This document shows positions 36,242 through 43,884 of a DNA stretch of 64,000 bases, piece by piece; within the stretch, counting starts at the first letter, position 1, and every line of letters begins with the position of its first letter. The position numbers were made by a program, and so were the translations under genes. The DNA comes from Pedobacter duraquae (GTDB taxonomy: Bacteria; Bacteroidota; Bacteroidia; Sphingobacteriales; Sphingobacteriaceae). The notes beneath the pieces are model-generated. The model did no database searches. It saw nothing but the letters and a program-made list of their open reading frames with translations, and was not told where the DNA came from. Location: positions 1,302,001 to 1,366,000 of the forward strand of contig NZ_SNWM01000001.1 of NCBI RefSeq assembly GCF_004362245.1, given 5' to 3'.

Positions 36242-37270
36242 TTAAGCCTGTACGATATAGTTTCTCCATTTATGAAGCACCGCTTCAAAATCGGATGGCA
36301 AAGGTGCTTCAAATTCCATATATTCTTTAGTAGTTGGGTGAATAAATCCTAAAGTTTGTGCATGAAGAGCCTGTCTTGGCATTAAATCGAAGCAATTTTG
36401 TACAAACTGTTTATACTTCGCAAATGTCGTACCCTTTAATATTTTGTCGCCGCCATAATTTGCATCACTGAATAATGGATGGTGAATATGCTGCATATGT
36501 GCACGGATCTGATGGGTGCGTCCGGTTTCCAACTGGCAGCTAATTAAGGTAACATAACCCAGTCTTTCTAATACAGTATAGTGCGTTACAGACCATTTTC
36601 CTTTGTCCTCATCCTCATAAACATCCATTACAATTCTGTTTTTAGCACTCCGGCCAATAAAGCCTGTTACTGTACCATTTTCTTCCAGATCTCCCCATAC
36701 CAGCGCAAGGTACTTACGGGTGATACTATGATCAAAAAATTGTTTAGCAAGCTTAGTCATCGTTACTTCATTCTTACTGATCAGCAACAATCCTGATGTA
36801 TCTTTATCTATACGGTGCACCAGTCCTGGTCTTCCCTCATTTCCAGGAAGTTGTGGGAGCTGCTCAAAATGAAAAGCAAGTGCATTTACCAGTGTACCGG
36901 TGTAGTTGTTAAAGCCGGGGTGAACTACCATACCTGCAGGTTTATTTACTACAAGTAAGTCAGCATCTTCATAAACGATATCCAGCGGTATATCCTCAGG
37001 ATAAACTTCGGTGTCTCTTGGTGGATGCGGGAACACGATGGAAATTTCATCCGATGGTTTTATCTTATAGCTGGCTTTAATTGTTTTTTGATTAACGAGT
37101 ACGTTGCCAGCATCGATTGCATTCTGAATCCGGTTACGTGACGCATTTTCCATACGCTGCATCAAAAACTTGTCAATCCTTAGCGGTGACTGTCCTCTGT
37201 CTACAACAATATTAAAATGTTCGTATAAATCCTGCTCTTCTAAATCCTGTCCGGTATTGGTATTTTCCAT
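36242..37270 (-). CDS. rluD: RluD-like large-subunit pseudouridine synthase
   Basis: 342 aa. An N-terminal S4 RNA-binding domain (LRIDKFLMQRMENASRNRIQ) is followed by the RsuA/RluA catalytic core with HRIDKDTSGLLLI carrying the catalytic Asp, DLLVVNKPAGMVVHPG and TGRTHQIRAHM. The length and the S4 domain match RluD rather than the shorter RluA. It modifies 23S rRNA uridines near helix 69 in RluD; the target here is inferred. Confidence 0.92.
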   Translation of the reverse strand: MENTNTGQDLEEQDLYEHFNIVVDRGQSPLRIDKFLMQRMENASRNRIQNAIDAGNVLVNQKTIKASYKIKPSDEISIVFPHPPRDTEVYPEDIPLDIVYEDADLLVVNKPAGMVVHPGFNNYTGTLVNALAFHFEQLPQLPGNEGRPGLVHRIDKDTSGLLLISKNEVTMTKLAKQFFDHSITRKYLALVWGDLEENGTVTGFIGRSAKNRIVMDVYEDEDKGKWSVTHYTVLERLGYVTLISCQLETGRTHQIRAHMQHIHHPLFSDANYGGDKILKGTTFAKYKQFVQNCFDLMPRQALHAQTLGFIHPTTKEYMEFEAPLPSDFEAVLHKWRNYIVQA

Positions 37271-37383
37271 GGTACAAAACTAATCTTTAAGTATTACATT
37301 CTTAAATAAGAAATTGGTGAGACCACATAAGTCCATTTCCCGGAGTAAAAATCTCAGCGAGGATCAATTAGTTTTTCAGATAT

Positions 37384-37391
37384 TATATTTG
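37384..37391 (+). promoter_or_regulatory. -7 promoter box of the PLP-enzyme gene
   Basis: TATATTTG fits TANNTTTG and ends only 3 bases before ATG 37395. The transcript would begin at or just inside the start codon region. Confidence 0.4.
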
Positions 37392-37394
37392 TAA

Positions 37395-38276
37395 ATGTTT
37401 ACAAATGTTTATAGCCCGCTCGAAAAGCTGAACCATACACGTCTCAACGAGCTCTGGGTTAAGCGGGACGACCAGATAGACCCTTACATTTCCGGAAACA
37501 AATGGCGTAAACTAAAATATAACCTCGCGCGTGCCAGAGACTTACAAAAAACACATTTGGTTACATTTGGTGGCGCTTTCTCCAACCACCTGGTAGCAAC
37601 TGCAGCGGCCGCTGCCAGAACAGGATTTAAGGCAACCGCATTTGTTAGAGGAGAGGTTGTGGATAACGAAATGCTCCTGCTCTGTCGCTTATACGGAATG
37701 GACCTGCGATTTACGGACCGGCTGAGCTATAAGGACAAAGAAGCATTGTTTCAGAAATATTTTGGCAATAACCCAGATACCTTTTTTATTGATGAGGGCG
37801 GTGCCGGCGCTGATGCGGTGTCTGGTTGTGCGGAAATTGTAAGTGAGCTTCCTGAAGATGTAAGCCACTTATTTTGTGCTGCAGGGACAGGTACTACTGC
37901 CGCGGGTCTTTTAAGTGGAATCAAAACTGCCGACTCAAAAACGGTACTCCACGTAATACCTGTTCTAAAAGGTGCCGGTTTTATCAGGGATGAGATTTTA
38001 AAATATTGCGACCTGGAAGGACAACTTGTTGTACATAACGACTATCACTTTGGTGGATATGCTAAAACGCAACCTGAGCTGCTACAGTTTATGAAAACCT
38101 TCATCGCCGATACAGGTATGTTGATAGACCCGGTTTATACTGCTAAACTGTTTTATGCCATTGATGATCTGTCTGATCGAGGGGCACTCAAACCTGACGA
38201 AAAGATTGTTGCGCTACATACAGGAGGATTATTGGGTATCTGGGGGATGAAAAACGAACTTAGATCCATTTATTAA
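37395..38276 (+). CDS. D-cysteine desulfhydrase / ACC deaminase-like PLP enzyme
   Basis: 293 aa, tryptophan-synthase-beta fold. The PLP lysine is in YISGNKWRKLKYNL; the phosphate loop is CAAGTGTTAAGLLSG, and FGGAFSNHLVATAAA is the family block. In this family only particular residues near the catalytic tyrosine separate ACC deaminase from D-cysteine desulfhydrase; I cannot settle it, but desulfhydrase is commoner outside plant-associated bacteria. The 3' end overlaps the histidine kinase gene by 17 bp. Confidence 0.88.
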   Translation: MFTNVYSPLEKLNHTRLNELWVKRDDQIDPYISGNKWRKLKYNLARARDLQKTHLVTFGGAFSNHLVATAAAAARTGFKATAFVRGEVVDNEMLLLCRLYGMDLRFTDRLSYKDKEALFQKYFGNNPDTFFIDEGGAGADAVSGCAEIVSELPEDVSHLFCAAGTGTTAAGLLSGIKTADSKTVLHVIPVLKGAGFIRDEILKYCDLEGQLVVHNDYHFGGYAKTQPELLQFMKTFIADTGMLIDPVYTAKLFYAIDDLSDRGALKPDEKIVALHTGGLLGIWGMKNELRSIY

Positions 38277-41019
38277 ATACCGCCGCAATAGTTTCTTCTA
38301 CTACCGGTTTGACCACAAAATCGTCCATTCCTGCGGCGATACATTTTTCGCGTTCGCTTTTTTCATTTCCCGCCGTGAGCGCAATAATTGGAATGTGCAT
38401 ATCTTTTTCCATGATTCTTATCCTTCTTGATGCCTCGTAGCCATTCATTTCGGGCATCTGTACATCCATAAAAATAATATCAGGTTGTTCAATCTCGCAG
38501 TAAGCCACAGCCTCAGCGCCGTCTACAGCCTCCACAATCTTTGCATTTGGCGCTATTCTTTTCAACAATGTTCTGGCCAGAAGCATATTGATCGCATTAT
38601 CTTCAGCAATAAGTACCGTTAAGCTACGAGCTACCGGTTCCAAAACTGTGAAGTTAGCATCGACTTCAGGTACTATATCCCCTGCCTCGGACTTCAACCG
38701 GAGGTCAAAAAAGAACGTACTACCTTCCCCCGGACTACTTCTCAATTGCAATTTACTTCCCATTAAACCGAGGAGGCTGTTGGAAATTGTGAGCCCCAGT
38801 CCTGTACCGCCATATTTCTTTGTGGTAGACCCATCTTCCTGAGAAAACGCTTCGAATATTTTCCCAAGTTTTTCGGGGTGAATACCGATCCCGGTATCGC
38901 GAACGCTGAACCTGAATACCTGCTCCAGATCATATGTAGAAATGAATTGGATAGATAGTTCAATTTCGCCCGATTCCGTGAATTTCACGGCATTCCCGAG
39001 GAGATTGATCAGGACTTGCCTTAGGCGGACGTCATCCACCCAGACAAATCGGGGCACCCCTTGTGCTATGCGGAGCATCATTTCCAAGCCTTTATGCTCA
39101 ATCTGATATTTGATGATATCTGTTGCCTGACCACTTAACTCATACAGGTCGGATTTCACAATATCCAGCTCCAACTTACCAGCCTCAATTTTGGAGAAAT
39201 CAAGAATATCGTTAACGATGCTGAGCAAGGCACTGCCAGATTGATTTACAATTTTTAAGTATTGCTGCTGCGCAGGATTAAGTTCCGTCTTCAATACCAG
39301 GTCTGTGAAACCGATGATCCCATTTAAGGGGGTGCGGATTTCATGACTCATATTTGCAAGAAATTCAGATTTAGCTAAGTTGGCTTCTTCAGCAGCCAAT
39401 TTTGCTGCCTTGATTTCCAGTTGCGCCTTTTTGCTGTCATTGATATCTTGAAACGTTCCATACATGCGTTTACAGACACCATTTTCAAAAACAGCATTTC
39501 CTATTGTCCTGACCCACACGTCTTCCCCTTTTTTATTTACAATCTGGAGCTCAATATCCCAGGGCTTCCCAGTTTTCAGGCATTCATTAATCGCTTCAGT
39601 AATTTTTGTACGGCTCTCCCCCTCTTTATAAAAGCTAATCCCACTCTTGAGATCAGGTATATAATCCTGGCCGAGGCCATGAATTTCTTTCGTTACGGAA
39701 GTCCAGTAAATGTGACGTTCCGGAAAATCCAGTTGCCATCCCCCTACCCGGGCAACCTGGTTGGTTCGTTCAAGCATTTCTTTGGTTCGTTGCAGGTTGT
39801 TTTCCAACTCCTGTTTTTCGGTGATATCAACCGCATTCCCTATTACGTAAGAATCTCCGGATTGGCTCTCTTCCAGCACATTATTAAACATCCAAATACG
39901 TAGGTTGCCATTCTTTCCCCTTGTAACCATCTGACCTCTGGCAATGCCCTGTGTGGCTACTACCCTCAGGTATTCTTCCAGCATCAAATGCCTTTCTTCG
40001 GGAATGATATCAAACAAGCTCATACTGAGAAGCTCGTCAACGCTATATCCTATTATATTTGCTCCGGCACTATTTACAGATAAAAAGCGACCGGCAAGAT
40101 CATGCGTACACATCAGCCCCTGTGAATTTTGAAAAAAGATCTTAAGCCTCGACTCACTGTCAGCAAGTGCAATCTCCCTAGCTTTCTGAATAGAAATATC
40201 ACGTCCAACAGCAAACAGAAATCCCGTAGCAGGTTCTGGAGTACCCTCCCATTGGATCGTTTTATATCCTTGATCCTTTGTTTTCAACCGGGTTGTAAAA
40301 TCAACGGTTTTTTCACCAAGCTTCAGTTTTTCCAGCTGCCGCTGAGTTTCCGCAACATCGTCGGGGTGTGTGAGTTCAGAAAACGGCGTCGTCAGAATTT
40401 TAGTGTCATCCCAGCCTAAAATCTCTTTAAACGCAGGGTTGATCTTTTTAAAATAACCGTCTGTTCCGGCAACACAGATCAGGTCATTAGAAAGTCCGAA
40501 CAGTTTCTCGAAGTTCTTCAGCTCTTCCTTTTGTCTCCTTTCCATGATCAGTCCCATAACTTCATTAGCAAGGAGCTCAAGGGCGCGTTTTTGGGTAGCG
40601 CTGAGCACGCGCGGTTTAGTGTCGATAACACATAGGGTACCCAAAGTATAACCTTCGGGATCTGTTAAAGGGTACCCTGCATAAAAGCGAATCTTTGGAT
40701 TACCAGTAACGAGTAGGTTATTCTGGAATCGTTCATCTTTTGTAGCATCGGCGACTTCAAGAAAAGAATTACTTTGGACAGGGTAATTACAAAAAGCCAG
40801 GCTGCGTGGTGTTTCTTCGACGTCTAATCCGACTTTTGACTTAAACCACTGCCGGCTACTGTCTACTAAAGAAACAAGGGAAATAGGTGTTTCACAAATT
40901 ATTGAGGCAAGCTCAGTAAGCCGGTCAAATTCTTCCTCACTCAATGAATCTAAAATATCGTAGCTACGGAGGGCCCTCAGACGGCCCTGCTCATTTGCGG
41001 GTTCCAACTTACCTTTCAC
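38260..41019 (-). CDS. Soluble hybrid sensor histidine kinase (GAF-PAS-PAS-PAS-HisKA-HATPase-REC)
   Basis: 919 aa without membrane helices. In order: GAF (about 25-160), three PAS domains (about 165-280, 290-405, 415-535), a short coil, HisKA with EFLANMSHEIRTPLNGI near 555, HATPase with the G2 box YGGTGLGLTIS (to about 785), and a receiver domain with phospho-acceptor Asp in DIIFMDVQMPEMNGYE. It senses a cytoplasmic signal and passes phosphate to its own receiver; there is no Hpt or DNA-binding output domain and no partner gene nearby. The start is GTG at 41019; ATG is not available in frame close by. Confidence 0.92.
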   Translation of the reverse strand: MKGKLEPANEQGRLRALRSYDILDSLSEEEFDRLTELASIICETPISLVSLVDSSRQWFKSKVGLDVEETPRSLAFCNYPVQSNSFLEVADATKDERFQNNLLVTGNPKIRFYAGYPLTDPEGYTLGTLCVIDTKPRVLSATQKRALELLANEVMGLIMERRQKEELKNFEKLFGLSNDLICVAGTDGYFKKINPAFKEILGWDDTKILTTPFSELTHPDDVAETQRQLEKLKLGEKTVDFTTRLKTKDQGYKTIQWEGTPEPATGFLFAVGRDISIQKAREIALADSESRLKIFFQNSQGLMCTHDLAGRFLSVNSAGANIIGYSVDELLSMSLFDIIPEERHLMLEEYLRVVATQGIARGQMVTRGKNGNLRIWMFNNVLEESQSGDSYVIGNAVDITEKQELENNLQRTKEMLERTNQVARVGGWQLDFPERHIYWTSVTKEIHGLGQDYIPDLKSGISFYKEGESRTKITEAINECLKTGKPWDIELQIVNKKGEDVWVRTIGNAVFENGVCKRMYGTFQDINDSKKAQLEIKAAKLAAEEANLAKSEFLANMSHEIRTPLNGIIGFTDLVLKTELNPAQQQYLKIVNQSGSALLSIVNDILDFSKIEAGKLELDIVKSDLYELSGQATDIIKYQIEHKGLEMMLRIAQGVPRFVWVDDVRLRQVLINLLGNAVKFTESGEIELSIQFISTYDLEQVFRFSVRDTGIGIHPEKLGKIFEAFSQEDGSTTKKYGGTGLGLTISNSLLGLMGSKLQLRSSPGEGSTFFFDLRLKSEAGDIVPEVDANFTVLEPVARSLTVLIAEDNAINMLLARTLLKRIAPNAKIVEAVDGAEAVAYCEIEQPDIIFMDVQMPEMNGYEASRRIRIMEKDMHIPIIALTAGNEKSEREKCIAAGMDDFVVKPVVEETIAAVFNKWI

Positions 41020-41117
41020 AACAGATTTGGTTATAGATGATAGTAACTAATATACGTAATTCGTTGTACTATATATTACAAAGGCTGAAAATTATTGTTA
41101 GCAAACGCTGCCCTTAT

Positions 41118-41141
41118 TTAATTTATTCCGGAATAAATTAA
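41118..41141. promoter_or_regulatory. Perfect 24-bp palindrome, candidate operator
   Basis: The palindrome TTAATTTATTCC and its mirror complement lie about 37 bases upstream of the predicted start of transcription of the gene at 41167. The -33 TTTG expected there is missing and the palindrome sits in its place. This could mark activator-dependent or repressed transcription by a dimeric regulator; the regulator is unknown. Confidence 0.55.
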
Positions 41142-41152
41142 GCCGGAATGGC

Positions 41153-41160
41153 TATTTTTG
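41153..41160 (+). promoter_or_regulatory. -7 promoter box of the plus-strand metal operon
   Basis: TATTTTTG fits TANNTTTG. It ends 6 bases before ATG 41167, so the mRNA is probably leaderless. Confidence 0.5.
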
Positions 41161-41166
41161 CAGTGT

Positions 41167-41538
41167 ATGCCAAACCGCTTGCTTACGCTGATTTTAATGA
41201 TAGCCATGATAAGTTCCAACTTATCGAGGTTTTTCGTGTATGCGGGCTTCGAAGCTAACAAGACTTATATTGCTGCAAACCTCTGTGTAAATAAAAGCAG
41301 GCCCTGGATGCATTGTAACGGTCGCTGTTATCTCGCTCAAAAGATCAAACAAACCGAAGAAAAGGAAAAGAAGCAGGAGCGCGAAAATCAAAAGAGCAGA
41401 TACAACGAGGTTTTAACGGCCGTGCTCATCATCAAGCCTTTTAGCAAAAACATAGCACTTTGCAGCTACCCTGCCTGCCGCGTACAAGATCCTGTTAAGC
41501 TCAGCTTTGCGATCTTCCATCCACCGCAATTTGTTTAA
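41167..41538 (+). CDS. Small secreted three-cysteine protein, paralogue A
   Basis: 123 aa. An N-terminal signal or anchor (LLTLILMIAMISS) is followed by VYAGFEANKTYIAANLCVNK, then RPWMHCNGRCYL and a lysine/glutamate-rich stretch. Cysteines fall at 40, 50 and 54, with His49 before the second; this could bind metal, perhaps copper. The protein aligns end to end with the one at 46,069-46,452, including the final PPxxV. It heads an operon with a lipoprotein and a SCO protein. I do not recognise a named family. The ATG at 41167 was chosen over one three residues upstream because it aligns with the paralogue start. Confidence 0.8.
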   Translation: MPNRLLTLILMIAMISSNLSRFFVYAGFEANKTYIAANLCVNKSRPWMHCNGRCYLAQKIKQTEEKEKKQERENQKSRYNEVLTAVLIIKPFSKNIALCSYPACRVQDPVKLSFAIFHPPQFV

Positions 41539-41571
41539 TTGTATCACATTACTATTTTTTTTATTATTCAC

Positions 41572-41606
41572 GATTTGAAAGGCAAATAATAGATGCCTTT
41601 CAAATC
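41572..41606. other. 13-bp perfect stem-loop between paralogue A and the lipoprotein gene
   Basis: GATTTGAAAGGCA pairs with TGCCTTTCAAATC across a 9-base loop. No T-run follows on either strand, so it is unlikely to be a terminator. It lies 17 bases before the ATG at 41624 and may act in mRNA stability or partial attenuation. Confidence 0.55.
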
Positions 41607-41623
41607 CTACATACCGTTATTTC

Positions 41624-42121
41624 ATGAAATTAAATACATCATTTTTTTTAACTGCATTTTGTGCAGTTTCGTTAGCGTTAGTAATGCAATCATGCAGCCA
41701 AGAACCAGATTTTAAAGTAGTAAGACAAGAAGTGCTGGATCAGCATGATCAGTTGATGCTTGATGGCGAAAAGGTAATGACATTACAAATGAAACTAGAT
41801 ACGCTAAGTAAATCAGGATTAAAAACGCTTAAGGTAAACCAACCTGCCCTGGATACAGTTGCCGAACAACAACAGATAAAGGCCTTGCTAAATGACCTGG
41901 TTAAGGCCGACGATAGTATGAACAACTGGATGCATGCTTTTAATCCGGATGCTGAGGGCAAATCAAATCACGATGCTGTTTTATATTTTAAAGACGAAAA
42001 GGTCAAAGTAAACCAGATCGATAGCCTTTATAGAATAGCGCTGACAAATGCCAATACCTATTTGAAGCGCCTTAATATGGCGACAGATACCACAGTTGCT
42101 GTACATCAACATAAAATGTAA
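41624..42121 (+). CDS. Helical lipoprotein of a SCO-linked operon
   Basis: 165 aa with a lipoprotein signal ending in LVMQSCSQEP. The mature part is helical and acidic with heptad-like leucines, rather like what is loosely annotated in Bacteroidota as viral A-type inclusion protein. No metal motif is obvious apart from the C-terminal HQHKM, which is histidine-rich but very short. Its stop (TAA 42119-42121) overlaps the SCO start codon ATG (42121), so translation is coupled. Confidence 0.75.
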   Translation: MKLNTSFFLTAFCAVSLALVMQSCSQEPDFKVVRQEVLDQHDQLMLDGEKVMTLQMKLDTLSKSGLKTLKVNQPALDTVAEQQQIKALLNDLVKADDSMNNWMHAFNPDAEGKSNHDAVLYFKDEKVKVNQIDSLYRIALTNANTYLKRLNMATDTTVAVHQHKM

Positions 42122-42756
42122 TGGTGAAGTCTTTTCATTACATCCTGGCGGCCCTGTTTTTTGCTGCAGGATGTCAGTCTAAATCAGAGCGACTGCCGAT
42201 CTACGGCAACAGAGAGGCTGTAACCAAAATAGTTGATGGTAAATCGATAACAGATACTGTATATCAGACCATTCCTTCATTTCAATTTGTGAATCAGGAC
42301 AGTGTGTTGATTGACAATCACCTATTTGATGGGAAGATTTATGTTGCAGACTTTTTCTTTACAAGCTGTCCTTCCATCTGCCCGGTTATGCATCGTAACA
42401 TGTTGAAAGTTTACCATAAATTTCAAGGAAATAAGGATGTGATGCTACTTTCGCACAGTATTGATTTTAAATATGATGTGCCACACATCCTTAAAAAGTA
42501 TGCGACAAAACTAGGTGTCAATGACCAGCAATGGCAGTTTGTCCACGGCAGCAAAGAAGTTACTTACACGCTTGCCCAGAAAAATTATCTGGTATCCGTT
42601 AGTGTAGATCCAAAAGCTCCTGGAGGATATGTACACCAGGGTTACCTTATCCTGGTAGACAAGCAAAAACGTGTGCGGGGTGCTTACGATGGCACCGTTG
42701 CAGAACAAGTTGATCAGTTGATGAAAGATATGGATACGCTTCTAAAAGAGCAATAA
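42121..42756 (+). CDS. SCO family copper-binding/thioredoxin-like lipoprotein
   Basis: 211 aa. Lipobox at FAAGCQ (Cys18). The copper site is Cys83-x3-Cys87 in FFFTSCPSICPVM, and the third ligand is probably His172 in YVHQGYLILVD. SCO proteins hand copper to the CuA site of cytochrome oxidase or act as thiol reductants; no oxidase gene is present here. Together with the neighbouring cysteine-rich peptide, this supports a copper role for the operon. Confidence 0.9.
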   Translation: MVKSFHYILAALFFAAGCQSKSERLPIYGNREAVTKIVDGKSITDTVYQTIPSFQFVNQDSVLIDNHLFDGKIYVADFFFTSCPSICPVMHRNMLKVYHKFQGNKDVMLLSHSIDFKYDVPHILKKYATKLGVNDQQWQFVHGSKEVTYTLAQKNYLVSVSVDPKAPGGYVHQGYLILVDKQKRVRGAYDGTVAEQVDQLMKDMDTLLKEQ

Positions 42757-42758
42757 TG

Positions 42759-42790
42759 AATAAAGGCAGGTAAAAAACCTGCCTTTATTT
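42759..42790. terminator. Bidirectional terminator between the two metal operons
   Basis: The stem AATAAAGGCAGGT (42759-42771) pairs with ACCTGCCTTTATT (42777-42789). A/T tracts on both sides allow it to work for both the SCO and PepSY transcripts. Confidence 0.85.
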
Positions 42791-42794
42791 TGTT

Positions 42795-43883
42795 TTACCG
42801 CCTCCTCAACCAAAGCAGAGCTCCGGTTACAGATAGCAGACCCGGCAATAAGCCCAGGACTACATAGATCCAGCGGAGCAACGTGCCGCCGTAAGCCCCG
42901 ATATGAATCTGATATACCTCAGCATCAAAACGTTTACCGAAGTGCTGTTTATCAATGTCGCTGAGCATCTTAAATACGCCGGTGGTTGCGTCAAAAGACA
43001 TCCCACTTGTTTTACCCTGTAATAAGAAAAACGTGGTGGAGGGCAAGTGCCCGCGTACCAAAATATCCTGCCCGGACATGCAGGGAATCGTTACTGCAAT
43101 AGGCACAAAGCCCTTTACAAGCTGTCTTGAACGTTGCACTATACTATCCAGATTAGCGCTCACAATACTGTTTCGATGTACGGGCATCAGTTTCCAGGTG
43201 TCTGCAGAAAAATGCTCTTTGTTCATCCAAAAACCGGTAAAAAAAAGAATTGCAGTAAAGATGGTAGCCCAAACACCAACAATCCTGTGCAGTGATGAAA
43301 GGGCCGTTCGGCGGTTCTTAAAGTTAAGACCCGCTTTGAAACGTAATGCATCCCATAGATGCTTTCGGTAAACAACAAGGCCGGTTGCTAAAGATAGTAA
43401 CATAACAAGACCTATAATAGCAGTAAAGAGTTTTCCCGGCATCCCTAACTGCAAGCTATAGTGCAGAGAATACAGCCAGCGAAAAAATGAAGGGGTAATA
43501 TCCTGATAACTGCCTTCCCTGAGGATTTTACCACTGTAGGGATCGACAAAAATGAAATAAAGATAGTTTGCGGTAATACTTTGCTGGTTTTTATAAACCA
43601 TAAATTCATAACTGTCATACCGATCAACCGGAAAATCATGCAATACAATCTTCTTCAGGTTTGGGTGGGTACGCACAATCATATGGTAAATACTATCGAT
43701 TGATACCCGATGATCCATCGGCTTTAGCTGATGTAGGTCACTATTGATAAATCGATCAATCTGTGTCCTGAACATGAGCATGGATCCGCTAAAGCCATAC
43801 AGCAGGAAGAATATTCCCGCTGCAAGTCCGAGCCAGCCGTGTGCTTTAAATGCCAGTTTTGTTAAGTTACGCCTGGTTTTCAT
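42795..43883 (-). CDS. PepSY-domain membrane protein (siderophore-receptor partner)
   Basis: 362 aa from ATG 43883. It has four membrane helices: KAHGWLGLAAGIFFLLYGFSG at the start, two central (about 150-215) and one at the C-terminus, with a PepSY domain (about 35-135) and another periplasmic part. Proteins of this type beside TonB receptors are thought to reduce ferric-siderophore or related metal complexes in the periplasm. Only one base (43884) separates its ATG from the receptor stop, so the two are surely coupled. A start 20 residues upstream (43943) would lie inside the receptor frame and is rejected. Confidence 0.88.
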   Translation of the reverse strand: MKTRRNLTKLAFKAHGWLGLAAGIFFLLYGFSGSMLMFRTQIDRFINSDLHQLKPMDHRVSIDSIYHMIVRTHPNLKKIVLHDFPVDRYDSYEFMVYKNQQSITANYLYFIFVDPYSGKILREGSYQDITPSFFRWLYSLHYSLQLGMPGKLFTAIIGLVMLLSLATGLVVYRKHLWDALRFKAGLNFKNRRTALSSLHRIVGVWATIFTAILFFTGFWMNKEHFSADTWKLMPVHRNSIVSANLDSIVQRSRQLVKGFVPIAVTIPCMSGQDILVRGHLPSTTFFLLQGKTSGMSFDATTGVFKMLSDIDKQHFGKRFDAEVYQIHIGAYGGTLLRWIYVVLGLLPGLLSVTGALLWLRRR

Positions 43884-43884
43884 G

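Noticed and set aside
36581..36796. Plus-strand frame of 71 codons in rluD
   Set aside because: Antisense shadow with no motif and no promoter.
39421..39903. Plus-strand frame of 160 codons inside the histidine kinase gene
   Set aside because: It is antisense to the PAS and HisKA region and shows only the reversed codon pattern of that gene.
41572..41606. Stem-loop as a Rho-independent terminator
   Set aside because: No T-run follows on either strand, so it is listed as a stem-loop only.
42955..43371. Plus-strand frame of 138 codons
   Set aside because: Antisense to the PepSY gene, with no signal peptide or promoter.
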